DNA from: Pseudobutyrivibrio sp.
GTDB lineage: Bacteria; Bacillota; Clostridia; Lachnospirales; Lachnospiraceae
Assembly (NCBI GenBank): GCA_017557435.1
Contig: JAFYYR010000003.1
Coordinates: 62,001 to 126,000, forward strand
DNA: 64,000 nucleotides
Direction: 5' to 3'
Shown: in pieces, positions 26,862-35,286 of the stretch
How positions within the stretch are numbered: the first letter of the stretch is position 1
Layout of the letters: the number at the start of each line of letters is the position of its first letter
Translations under genes and position numbers: made by a program
Notes under the pieces: generated by a model
Told to the model about the DNA's origin: nothing
Seen by the model: the letters and a program-made list of their open reading frames with translations, nothing else
The model's database searches: none

Positions 26862-27824
26862 TTATAGTCTTGCAATAGCTTCCTCTGCTTCTTTTCTGAT
26901 TATCTCTGGGTTAAATACCTTACGGAAGCGATAGTACTCAACTGGGCGTCCGCCATATTCTCTAAAGCTGTGATTAATCTGCTTAACTACGCTTCCCTCA
27001 AAGTCGAATTTGAGTCCCTTCTCATGGGCCTTTTCAATTGACTTGTGTACCAATGCATCATAAGTCTGAAGGCGTGCATGTTCTGGGATTGGACCACCTG
27101 CATCTAAATAAAGGCTCTCCTCATCCCATACTAAAAAACTAAGAGAAAGCACCTCATCATTCTCTCCAAGTGCTGCATATACTTCACCAGCATTGTTAGC
27201 ATAAGCCGCTTCGTATATACGTAACCACTGTTCCCTTGTGAATGGAACAGGTAAATCCTGTCTAGCAAATATTTTCTCATGCTCTGTGTAGAAAGTATCT
27301 GCATCTATTGTTCCGAAATGGTGTACATTCTTCTCACCTTTACGAATCATGTTTTTGTATTTGCTGCTGATACCAGCATCTACTTTTTCCATATCAGAAG
27401 TATCCTCGATAACATAAGTATAACGAGGAATCACGCTGTATCTGTGCCAGAAAAATGGCAAGAAATTGGTGTATCTATACTGGAACTGCTGCTCATATAT
27501 ATCAAGCCCCATGCTCTCTATAAACTCTATAGCAGCATCACATATCTCTTCCTCATAGCTTGCTCTCTTAGCTAGAGACTGTGGGTCCTTTGGATAACTA
27601 ACAATAAGACCATTGGTCTGAGTAAGCGGTGGCTTAGTGATACGCTTAATGCCATTTTTCTCCTCAAGATAATAAGGCATAGCAGCCCAAATACGTCCAC
27701 CCTTTTCATATATCCAAACATCCCAGTTCTCTGGTCCTACGATAGCATCAAGCCACCATGGCTTTGAATATATGCACACATAATTATCTTCGCAAAATTT
27801 GTTAAATAACTCTTTGTTAGTCAT
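26862..27824 (-). CDS. FemAB/GNAT-like acyl- or aminoacyl-transferase
   Basis: 320 residues, soluble. The layout is the FemAB-like double GNAT fold (Acetyltransf_6 type): an N-terminal half with KPWWLDAIVG and MPYYLEEKNG, and a C-terminal half with YKNMIRKGEKN, YAALGENDEVLS, LDAGGPIPE and FDFEGSVVKQ. The last motif is highly typical of 'peptidoglycan bridge formation-like' proteins that use aminoacyl-tRNA or acyl-CoA. Such proteins occur in polysaccharide loci, where they probably modify an amino sugar, rather than with fem genes. It sits between glycosyltransferases in a tight run. ATG with GAGG 11 bases upstream. The acyl donor is unknown. Confidence 0.7.
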   Translation of the reverse strand: MTNKELFNKFCEDNYVCIYSKPWWLDAIVGPENWDVWIYEKGGRIWAAMPYYLEEKNGIKRITKPPLTQTNGLIVSYPKDPQSLAKRASYEEEICDAAIEFIESMGLDIYEQQFQYRYTNFLPFFWHRYSVIPRYTYVIEDTSDMEKVDAGISSKYKNMIRKGEKNVHHFGTIDADTFYTEHEKIFARQDLPVPFTREQWLRIYEAAYANNAGEVYAALGENDEVLSLSFLVWDEESLYLDAGGPIPEHARLQTYDALVHKSIEKAHEKGLKFDFEGSVVKQINHSFREYGGRPVEYYRFRKVFNPEIIRKEAEEAIARL

Positions 27825-27863
27825 AAACTAAATTACCTCATCAACTAGTTCTCATTGCAAAAA

Positions 27864-29021
27864 CTAGGTATATATTCTTCTAGCAATAACTTCATAATCA
27901 AACTGAAGCTTTGCAAATGCAAATGATTTTGCCTTAGTCTGTTCCAAAATCATCGGATTATCTGTAATCTGCTTAAATACATTAACCATATCCTCAGTTC
28001 CATCAACGAAGAAATAATTCTCTCCATTGCAATCACTGTAGGTCTCATCCTTGTATGTCTCATGTGGATAGGTCATATTAGCACAACCACAGCACATAGC
28101 TGTCTCAAATGTAGAAGACTGACCACCTGGCTGACAATAGAGATCTACACCTGCCAAGAACTGCTCTATCTCCTTATTGACCTTCCAGCCCATAAAATGA
28201 ATACGACTGTCTGACTCAAGAAGTGGTCTAAGGATCTCATCCATCTCGGAAGGAATGGAACCAAATACAAAAAGTGCAAGTCTAGGATCTTTTACCTGAG
28301 CAAATGCCTTTAGAAGTTCTGCTGTACGCTTTCCAGCAGAAAGCTTTCCTGAATGAGCAAGAATAATTGCATCCTTTGGCAATGCATATCTATTGATAAT
28401 ATCCTGTCTTGCCTCGCTCTGCTGCTCAGGAGTATAAATAATTCCTCCTATAGCCATAAACTCCATCTTATCATTAGGAATATTGTAGATATCCTTGAGC
28501 CAGTCCCTCATCTGCACACCTAGATATAATATCTTATCCACCTGAGGAAGTGCCTTGTGAACAAAATGCCCATGGATAAATTTATAAAATGTCTTGCTGG
28601 CAAATGTCATAGCTGAGTTAGTGTAATCCTCATGGCTATCCATGTAGAAAAGACACTCTGGATGTTCCTTACAATACTTGGCAACATCCATCATCTCATA
28701 GCCACATACTCCATGATATAAAATAGTATCAGGCTTTATCTCTTCTAAATACTTCTTAAGTCTGCGACATTTTTGAATCTTCTCAGTCCATAAATCACTG
28801 AATAATACTCTATCGTATTTAAGACGAATGATGCGAGCACCATTGTCCATTATGCGATCTTCTTCTGGTCCTTCTACAAGCTCACTGCCCTCATAATGAT
28901 AAACATCAGTGATAATTGTAGTGTCATGACCATCTTTTCTATTCATATCAATCAGGACATTCTCCTGATAAAGCATACCCTCTGTAAAATGAGAAGGTAG
29001 AGCAATATGTAATATTTTCAT
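27864..29021 (-). CDS. GT4 glycosyltransferase
   Basis: 385 residues, GT-B fold. The N-terminus reads KILHIALPSHFTEG; the C-terminal donor domain begins near LAHSGKLSAGKRT and has VFGSIPSEM, then FLAGVDLYCQPGG and a FETAMCCGCANM segment in place of the usual E-x7-E motif. Soluble and cytoplasmic. The chosen start is ATG at 29021 with AAGGAG 6 bases upstream; the in-frame TTG just before it is too close to that site. It is co-transcribed with the GT4 gene upstream (gap 44 bases). The sugar is not deducible. Confidence 0.8.
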   Translation of the reverse strand: MKILHIALPSHFTEGMLYQENVLIDMNRKDGHDTTIITDVYHYEGSELVEGPEEDRIMDNGARIIRLKYDRVLFSDLWTEKIQKCRRLKKYLEEIKPDTILYHGVCGYEMMDVAKYCKEHPECLFYMDSHEDYTNSAMTFASKTFYKFIHGHFVHKALPQVDKILYLGVQMRDWLKDIYNIPNDKMEFMAIGGIIYTPEQQSEARQDIINRYALPKDAIILAHSGKLSAGKRTAELLKAFAQVKDPRLALFVFGSIPSEMDEILRPLLESDSRIHFMGWKVNKEIEQFLAGVDLYCQPGGQSSTFETAMCCGCANMTYPHETYKDETYSDCNGENYFFVDGTEDMVNVFKQITDNPMILEQTKAKSFAFAKLQFDYEVIARRIYT

Positions 29022-29065
29022 CAAAATCTCCTTGCATTTGTTAAGCCAACTGTTCTTAAAAATTG

Positions 29066-30295
29066 TTAGCTACAAATGTTGTATATGTCTAAGTAATTAT
29101 TATACATTACCTTATTGTCGTATGCGCTAACCGCAAATCCCCTTATCTCCTCTGATGATAGACCCTTTTCTAACTGGGTATTCACAGCCTCCTTAAGAGA
29201 TTCTAGAGTTGCAGCATATTTTACATCTGTATCTCCGGCTATATCAACGTTTACGAATGTGCCATATGGCTCTGGCGCAGTCTCTTTTGTACCGCACTCA
29301 TCAAGTCCTACAACTGGTGTACCACAGCATAGTGCCTCAATACATGTAGTTGGGAAATTTTCCGCCTTTGAACAGATTATAAACAAATCTGCCTCAGAGT
29401 ACCAACGAGCCAACTCATCCTGATTTTTGGTACGAGCTATGAGCTGCACATTATCAGAGTGTCTCTTGGTCTCATCTGCTCCCACCAGAACAAACTGGGT
29501 ATCCGGCATAGTCTCAGCCAAATCAAGAACTGTCTGGCCGCCCTTTCTCACATCCATTATGTTTGGAGCAACTGCAAGAATCAGTCTATCCTCAGGCTTT
29601 ATCCCGTATGCAATTCTAAGTTCAGCGTCGGCAAGTCTAGGATAAAAGATACCATCTGTGTCTATACCATTATGGATAACCTGAATATTATTTTTATAAA
29701 GGTAAGTCTCTTTTGTTCTATCTGCAAGCCACTTTGAAGGAGTAACTATAGCCTTAAGATTAAGACCCTCCATACTCTTTTTCTTCTCAGCTAAGAGCTT
29801 GGCAGTCCTATCGATTCCAAATGAGCTAACATACTCATGGATATATGGGCAATTGCCACATCCACTTTTATACTGACTGCATTCATAAGCAAAACCACAT
29901 TTTCCAGTGTACATATACTCACAGTGGAAAGTCCACACTACTGGAATCTGCTGCTCTTTTAAAAATTCTAAAAGCTGACCATGATTTACAAAATAAGCAT
30001 GTAGCTCATGAATATGAATCAAGTCTGGCTTAAATTCTTTTATATATTCAATAAGTCTGGCTGTTGATTTTGGAGAATAGCATCCATTTTTACCAGTAAT
30101 TCTGGCAAGTAATGCATGGACCTTAGTCTCTGAATCTATGCCAAATTTATAAATGCCGGGTTCATCTATAACATCTCCACGACCATAAGCAATCCTAGCC
30201 TCATGACCATCTGCGTTGAGACGAGAATACAGGTCATAAACAATCTTACCTGTGGAGCTGTATTTGCAATTAACATCAATTAATAATATTTTCAT
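29066..30295 (-). CDS. GT4 glycosyltransferase with Cys-rich insert
   Basis: 409 residues, GT-B fold. It carries the cysteine-rich insert typical of a capsule GT4 subgroup: WTFHCEYMYTGKC followed by SGCGNCP (about 120-150). The donor domain has LAVAPNIMDVRKGG and the EALCCGTPVVG segment with the preceding Asp-Leu-Phe. Such enzymes extend the lipid-linked repeat unit on the cytoplasmic face. ATG with GAGG 4-5 bases upstream. It lies 50 bases downstream of the hisF-like gene, in the same strand run. Confidence 0.85.
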   Translation of the reverse strand: MKILLIDVNCKYSSTGKIVYDLYSRLNADGHEARIAYGRGDVIDEPGIYKFGIDSETKVHALLARITGKNGCYSPKSTARLIEYIKEFKPDLIHIHELHAYFVNHGQLLEFLKEQQIPVVWTFHCEYMYTGKCGFAYECSQYKSGCGNCPYIHEYVSSFGIDRTAKLLAEKKKSMEGLNLKAIVTPSKWLADRTKETYLYKNNIQVIHNGIDTDGIFYPRLADAELRIAYGIKPEDRLILAVAPNIMDVRKGGQTVLDLAETMPDTQFVLVGADETKRHSDNVQLIARTKNQDELARWYSEADLFIICSKAENFPTTCIEALCCGTPVVGLDECGTKETAPEPYGTFVNVDIAGDTDVKYAATLESLKEAVNTQLEKGLSSEEIRGFAVSAYDNKVMYNNYLDIYNICS

Positions 30296-30345
30296 AGCAC
30301 CTCATCAGTCACAAATACTGATAATTCTTATATATTATTGAAAAA

Positions 30346-31116
30346 TTATTCTGTATATATGCCAGCGTCTGTAAGTTCCTGTTCTGTTGGAGCAGTAATA
30401 AGTACCGCTTTTAAACGGCCATAGAATACAAACATACTACCGCCTGCTGCTGCATGGGCATGACCATTTTCAAGTGCATCCTTCAAGTCAGAAATACCAC
30501 CTGCACCACCACAAGCTGTAACCGGAATGCTAACTGCCTCTACCACCTCATTGATAAGCTTGGTATCATAGCCTGTCATCATTCCATCTCTATCAATGCT
30601 GTTAAGGAAAATCTCACCTACACCTAGCTCCTCAGCATGCTTCGCAAGCTCTACTGGAGTCATATCTATAACTCTGGTGCCATCGCAAATTACGCATTTA
30701 TACTTGCCCTTTACGAGCTTAGCATCGATTGATGCCACAACAGACTGTGAACCAGCAAGTGCTACTGCATCCTTCACAAGCTGCTCATCCTCTACCAGGC
30801 TTGTATTTAAAACTACTTTCTCATAGCCGATAGCAAGAAGCTTTCTAACCTGATCAAGTGTCTTGATTCCTCCACCATAAGAAAGTGGCATAAATGCCTC
30901 AGATGCCATATCTGTAAGGAGCTCAAAATCTGGCTCAACACCTCTCTTGCTTGCTGAAATATCAAGCACCGCCATCTCATCAATACCCTTACGATTGAAA
31001 ATCTTGAGGGCATTAACTGGGTCTCCTAGGTATGTTGGCTTTTTGAAATTTATTGTCTTAATTAAGTCCCTGTCATCAATTAGAAGAACTGGGATAATTC
31101 TTGGTCTATTAAACAT
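30346..31116 (-). CDS. hisF: HisF2/AglZ-type cyclase subunit of the acetamidino-forming system
   Basis: 256 residues, a (beta/alpha)8 barrel of HisF length. PVLLIDDRDLIK near the start and VVASIDAKL near 128-136 supply the two catalytic aspartates; GGGIKTLD and the AAGGS phosphate loop are also present. No other his gene is nearby. Instead it lies beside hisH and an N-acetyl sugar amidotransferase, the arrangement known from Pseudomonas wbpG loci and the Campylobacter pseA region. There HisH/HisF deliver ammonia for converting an acetamido sugar to an acetamidino sugar. ATG with AGAGG. True histidine biosynthesis is unlikely. Confidence 0.85.
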   Translation of the reverse strand: MFNRPRIIPVLLIDDRDLIKTINFKKPTYLGDPVNALKIFNRKGIDEMAVLDISASKRGVEPDFELLTDMASEAFMPLSYGGGIKTLDQVRKLLAIGYEKVVLNTSLVEDEQLVKDAVALAGSQSVVASIDAKLVKGKYKCVICDGTRVIDMTPVELAKHAEELGVGEIFLNSIDRDGMMTGYDTKLINEVVEAVSIPVTACGGAGGISDLKDALENGHAHAAAGGSMFVFYGRLKAVLITAPTEQELTDAGIYTE

Positions 31117-31135
31117 AGCAACCTCTTAATATTTT

Positions 31136-31747
31136 TTAGCATTTCTTAACGAAATTCTCTAATAATCTCATTCCAAAATCATGGCTCTTTTCTGGGTGGA
31201 ACTGCACTCCGTATACATTGCCTTTATTTACAGCACATGCAAATTCATAGCCATAATCACAAGTCATCATCACATCTTCTGGATTAGCACATACTGCATG
31301 ATACGTATGTACGAAGTAATATCTCTGGCGTCCCTCAATTCCATCAAGAAGAGGTACGTCCTTTTTGAACTCTACAATATCCCATCCCATATGAGGAACT
31401 TTTAGATTAAGCTCTGCTGGAATGTTAAATTTCTTACACTCAAAATCAATTAGTCCAAGACCTGGAAGCTGTCCCTCCTCTGAACCGTTGCCAAGGAGCT
31501 GCATGCCAAGGCAGATACCAAGCATTGGCTTGCCATTTCTTGCCTCTTCCTTAATAAGGTCCACAAGGCCTGTCTCGTTCAGCTTACCCATACCTGCATC
31601 AAATGCACCTACGCCTGGCAGGATGATTTTGTCTGCTGATTTTATTTTCTCTGGGTCTGCAGTAATAACACTCTTCTCGCCTATAACTTTAAGCATGTTG
31701 GCAATGGAGCCTAGGTTACCTAGACCGTAGTTTATAATTGCAATCAT
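31136..31747 (-). CDS. hisH: HisH-type glutamine amidotransferase
   Basis: 203 residues, the normal HisH length. The class I glutaminase triad is complete: Cys79 in GICLGMQLLG, His184 and Glu186 in QFHPEK, with the oxyanion strand LPGVGAFDAG at 43-52. It releases ammonia from glutamine and channels it to its partner barrel. Its ATG is directly adjacent to the stop of the sugar amidotransferase gene, and the hisF-like gene follows 19 bases later, so the three are clearly a unit. Here the ammonia is expected to feed acetamidino formation rather than imidazole synthesis. Confidence 0.9.
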   Translation of the reverse strand: MIAIINYGLGNLGSIANMLKVIGEKSVITADPEKIKSADKIILPGVGAFDAGMGKLNETGLVDLIKEEARNGKPMLGICLGMQLLGNGSEEGQLPGLGLIDFECKKFNIPAELNLKVPHMGWDIVEFKKDVPLLDGIEGRQRYYFVHTYHAVCANPEDVMMTCDYGYEFACAVNKGNVYGVQFHPEKSHDFGMRLLENFVKKC

Positions 31748-32905
31748 TTAGAACCTCATGTTACGTTTTTCTATACCTAACAACTTACAAATCTTCAAGC
31801 CCAATTTGATTATCCACATAGAGTTTTTGTAGTCATCTGGGGTGTGGGCTGGGGAATTGATAATCTCGTCAAATTCCTCTGTTGTGATGCCAAGCTTCTT
31901 GGCAATATATTCCTTGTCCTGCTCCATCTGGTCTGTGTCGTATGGATTAGTCTTGAGCTTCTCAAGAGCCTCCTCGCGAGTCATTGTGCCAGCGAGAATC
32001 TGAGTTGAGAATACATTTTTTCTAGTATCAAAACCAAATTTATATGGAAGGTAATATCCCTCGAAGAATCTGGTGAATACATTCTCGTAGTGCTTGTTCT
32101 CGTATTTCATCCAGCCGTATTTCTCGTGAAGGAAATCCTCTGCCTTAGCCTTATCATAGACTACATAGTCAAGAGGATAGAATCTCTTCATTCCATACAC
32201 ATATTTGTAAAGCAGTCTATATTTTAAAATTCCACACTGTGGGTAGGTCTTGAATGGACGCTTACCAAACTTCTTGTGGATGTCATTATTCATTCTTTTG
32301 TCGTTCATATAAATCCACTCTACTGGTGGACGAACAAACTCTGTACTGTTATTAGAGCCTGTGAGAACCCATTTGATTTTATGCTTAACTGCATAATTGT
32401 AAAGAGAGGCAAATATAGCCTGATCCTGTGGAGCATCACAGCTACTGATGCCTGACTTAAACATAGCAAGCTGGAAGTCGCTCATCTCCTTCCAGTTGAT
32501 AACATCTGTGTACATATCAAGGTCAAGCCCCTTAACAATCTTCTCGATGTTCTCAACTGCTACATTAAGATTCCAGCCAGTATCTACAACGTAAATAAGA
32601 GGACGAAGGTGCATAATCTCCTTGGCAATATATGCAAGATATGAGCTATCTGCTCCACCTGACATACCAAGGATACAATCGTAATCCTTGCCCTCTCCAT
32701 CCTTGCGAATCTGAGCTGCTACTTTCTCAAGCTCCTCACGATTCTCCTTATTAGGATTCCAATATGGCTTTATATTTTTCTCAAAGTTACGACAGTGGTC
32801 GCAGACACCATTCTCATCAAATTCAATCATCGAATCTGTAGTGTCCATGACACACTGTGTACAGCGCTGATATTCTCTCTTTATCTTAGGAACATAAATT
32901 GGCAT
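31748..32905 (-). CDS. N-acetyl sugar amidotransferase (WbuX/WbpG/PseA family)
   Basis: 385 residues. Two Cys pairs at the N-terminus (CTQCVMDTT and CDHC) look like a zinc site. The ATP PP-loop reads LGMSGGADSSYLAY (about 79-92), and the rest matches the family that amidates an N-acetyl group to an acetamidino group with HisH-supplied ammonia. Known substrates are ManNAc3NAc-uronic acid (WbpG) and pseudaminic/legionaminic precursors (PseA/PtmG). With legB/C/I/F in the same locus, a legionaminic-type acid or its precursor is a good candidate substrate. ATG with a GAGG site; stop adjacent to hisH. The substrate is inferred. Confidence 0.88.
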   Translation of the reverse strand: MPIYVPKIKREYQRCTQCVMDTTDSMIEFDENGVCDHCRNFEKNIKPYWNPNKENREELEKVAAQIRKDGEGKDYDCILGMSGGADSSYLAYIAKEIMHLRPLIYVVDTGWNLNVAVENIEKIVKGLDLDMYTDVINWKEMSDFQLAMFKSGISSCDAPQDQAIFASLYNYAVKHKIKWVLTGSNNSTEFVRPPVEWIYMNDKRMNNDIHKKFGKRPFKTYPQCGILKYRLLYKYVYGMKRFYPLDYVVYDKAKAEDFLHEKYGWMKYENKHYENVFTRFFEGYYLPYKFGFDTRKNVFSTQILAGTMTREEALEKLKTNPYDTDQMEQDKEYIAKKLGITTEEFDEIINSPAHTPDDYKNSMWIIKLGLKICKLLGIEKRNMRF

Positions 32906-32914
32906 AAATTACCT

Positions 32915-34276
32915 CTATTCTTTATTTTTCTCAAGGTCAGCGAGAATTTCTTCCGCTGTTATGATTTTGTCGAAGCCCTCGGTACTTTCGCGCTTGAACA
33001 AGACACGAACTGTCATAAGGATGAGCTTCAAATCAAGTAAGAAACTATAATTTTCTATATACATCAAATCAAGCTTAATTTTGTCGTAAGCTGATGTGTT
33101 GTACTTGCCGTAGATTTGAGCGAAGCCTGTAAGGCCGCCCTTAACCTTGCTTCTGAATTCAAACTCAGGGATGGCCGCTGTGTACTTCTCCACATGCTCA
33201 GTACGCTCAGGACGAGGACCTACAATTGACATCTCTCCCTTTAAGATATTGAAAAGCTGTGGCAGCTCGTCAAAACGAATTCCGCGGATTGCATGTCCTA
33301 CCTTTGTGATACGGTCATCATCATCTGTTGTTGGACGCTGCTCGGCATCTACAACCATACTTCTGAACTTAAGAATGTCAAATACTTTGCCGTCCTTAGT
33401 AACGCGGGCTTGCTTGTAAAGAACTGGACCGTGATCCTCTAGCTTGATTGCTATAGCAATAATAAGCATTGGAATTGCTGCTAACACTATAGCGATAAGG
33501 CTCAACACAATATCAAAGAATCTCTTAACAAAAGCCTGCTCTGGAGTAAGACCAGTTGTATTAATCATCACAAGCGGAGTATCAAACTGATGTATACCCT
33601 CACCACCTGCGATAATTACATCAGAAATCTTTGGTGTGATATATGTCTCGATGTTGTGCATATAACAATGCTTTAATAAATCATTTCTCTGCTCCGCACT
33701 AACATCTGAAATTACAAGTCCATCAAAATCATCAAGCATCTTAAAGATAGTATCTTCACCCTCATCAATGCTGACAATCTTTTTAATATTGTAGCTGTCT
33801 GCACGAGTGTCCATCTTAAGCTTAAGACCAACTGATTCTTTGTTACCATAGACCATCAAAAGCTTGCTGGCCTTAGAGTGGCGCTCGTATATAGCAAAGA
33901 AAATATATACACATATTCCTGAAATCGCAAAGTCTCCTAAAGTAAGTAAGAGAAGTGGTTTTACAGAAATCATTGAATTTGCCATAAGACATAACTGCAA
34001 ATATGTCACCATATTCACTATTATAATTCCAATCCATTGGGAGAACAGGACGTCTGCTATCTTGAGGATTCCATATTTAAATCCCTCAAATAAATGGATA
34101 ACCACAAGCATAAGAATAAAATATATGCCCATCAGCACATATTTACCACGTCCTAGAAATGGAAAGAAATACTCTCTATCAAAAATCATATATTTCCACA
34201 CTAGATAATATGCAATTGCCATAATTGCAAGCTCTAATATGCTTTCTATTTTTCTTATAGTATTCTTATTTTTCAA
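32915..34276 (-). CDS. Initiating polyprenyl-phosphate sugar phosphotransferase (WbaP/CpsE family), second copy
   Basis: 453 residues: four or five N-terminal membrane segments (about 15-125), a Rossmann-like middle domain (about 135-235), a membrane segment near 255-275, and the bacterial sugar-transferase catalytic domain to the end. Motifs: YKQARVTKDGKVF, KFRSM, FDELPQLFNILKGEMS, GPRPE and KGGLTGFAQIYGKYNT. The family attaches the first sugar-1-phosphate to undecaprenyl phosphate. A full paralogue lies at 59854-61236. The start is TTG at 34276 with AGGGA 8 bases upstream. Two initiating enzymes suggest two glycans, or two repeat-unit starters. Confidence 0.9.
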   Translation of the reverse strand: MKNKNTIRKIESILELAIMAIAYYLVWKYMIFDREYFFPFLGRGKYVLMGIYFILMLVVIHLFEGFKYGILKIADVLFSQWIGIIIVNMVTYLQLCLMANSMISVKPLLLLTLGDFAISGICVYIFFAIYERHSKASKLLMVYGNKESVGLKLKMDTRADSYNIKKIVSIDEGEDTIFKMLDDFDGLVISDVSAEQRNDLLKHCYMHNIETYITPKISDVIIAGGEGIHQFDTPLVMINTTGLTPEQAFVKRFFDIVLSLIAIVLAAIPMLIIAIAIKLEDHGPVLYKQARVTKDGKVFDILKFRSMVVDAEQRPTTDDDDRITKVGHAIRGIRFDELPQLFNILKGEMSIVGPRPERTEHVEKYTAAIPEFEFRSKVKGGLTGFAQIYGKYNTSAYDKIKLDLMYIENYSFLLDLKLILMTVRVLFKRESTEGFDKIITAEEILADLEKNKE

Positions 34277-34294
34277 TTTTCTTATCCCTAAAAA

Positions 34295-35263
34295 TTACTG
34301 TTCTATTTTCTCCACTATCAAATCTGCTATATATTCCATGTCTTTTGAATCATAAATCTGAGTGACAGGAATTGGTACCAAATGCTTAGAAAGATGCTTT
34401 TCAAATTCATTTGTATCCTTTGATTCTTCTATCCAACGCCACCAGCGTGGAACAAATATCTTATTTTCTACAAGATATTCACGAACTCCATCCACATTCA
34501 CAAGCAGCGGATATACCATAGGCGCACCATTTTCTAGCTTTATATCTAGTTCATTATACTTACCCAATAAATTATGGATAGTATTGAAATTATCAGTTCT
34601 TCTATCATTTACCGACTGTAGGTCAATGGACTCCATAATAGCTGTTGTGAGTTTCGACATAAGTCGCATGCCCTCGCCATTAATATGCTCCTCATTGTCT
34701 TTTGATAGACTGTAAGCATCATTAGGACCTGTTTCGATAGACTTAAGAAGAAAGCTTGCTGAATCAGCACTCTCCCCCTGCTTTAAATCAATCACTGGAA
34801 GAGAATCTGCAACTATATATGCCCCGTCAGGAACACCGAAAAACTTGCGGCAACTATATGCAGAATAAGTGCCACGCAAAGGCTTAGTAAAAAAGCCCTG
34901 TGTATTATCAAACAATACATGACTATGCTCAGCTATAATATCCATCTGCTTAGCATGAGTCATGATGCCAAAATAATTCGTATATACGAATAAGGCTCTA
35001 TCATCAAATCCACCTTCTGGTGTAATAGGCATAAAATCCTTATCAATATTGTAATAGAGAACCTCTACACCAGCATCCAAAAGACCTGCCTCAACAGTCT
35101 TGCAGGTGTAATAAGGTATGTAGACCTGCTTAAATCCACCAGCCAATGCTGCATATGCAATAGCACTACGACCAGAGTTGAGGGCTACATAATTAAATCC
35201 CGGAAAGAAATCAGTATTTATTTTTTGTAATTCCAGAGGAAGACATCCACCGTACTGTTTCAT
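34295..35263 (-). CDS. Short DegT-like PLP-dependent enzyme
   Basis: 322 residues, about 50 shorter than standard DegT/DnrJ/EryC1 aminotransferases. ALNSGRSAIAYAAL (about 26-39) fits the substrate/PLP phosphate loop, YIPYYTCKT matches the usual 'P-x-x-T' strand, LFDNTQGF supplies the Asp that pairs with the PLP ring nitrogen, and the Lys in YSCRKFFGVPDG is the likely Schiff-base residue. It therefore looks active, but its compact size and C-terminal half differ from LegC. It lies between the Gfo/Idh/MocA oxidoreductase and an initiating transferase. A sugar aminotransferase role is likely; the substrate is unknown. ATG with GAGG 5 bases upstream. Confidence 0.62.
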   Translation of the reverse strand: MKQYGGCLPLELQKINTDFFPGFNYVALNSGRSAIAYAALAGGFKQVYIPYYTCKTVEAGLLDAGVEVLYYNIDKDFMPITPEGGFDDRALFVYTNYFGIMTHAKQMDIIAEHSHVLFDNTQGFFTKPLRGTYSAYSCRKFFGVPDGAYIVADSLPVIDLKQGESADSASFLLKSIETGPNDAYSLSKDNEEHINGEGMRLMSKLTTAIMESIDLQSVNDRRTDNFNTIHNLLGKYNELDIKLENGAPMVYPLLVNVDGVREYLVENKIFVPRWWRWIEESKDTNEFEKHLSKHLVPIPVTQIYDSKDMEYIADLIVEKIEQ

Positions 35264-35286
35264 TTACACCTCTTTTGACGCGATAA

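Noticed and set aside
30346-31747. hisF and hisH as part of histidine biosynthesis
   Set aside because: No other his gene is nearby, and the pair is fused in order with a sugar amidotransferase, the known acetamidino arrangement.
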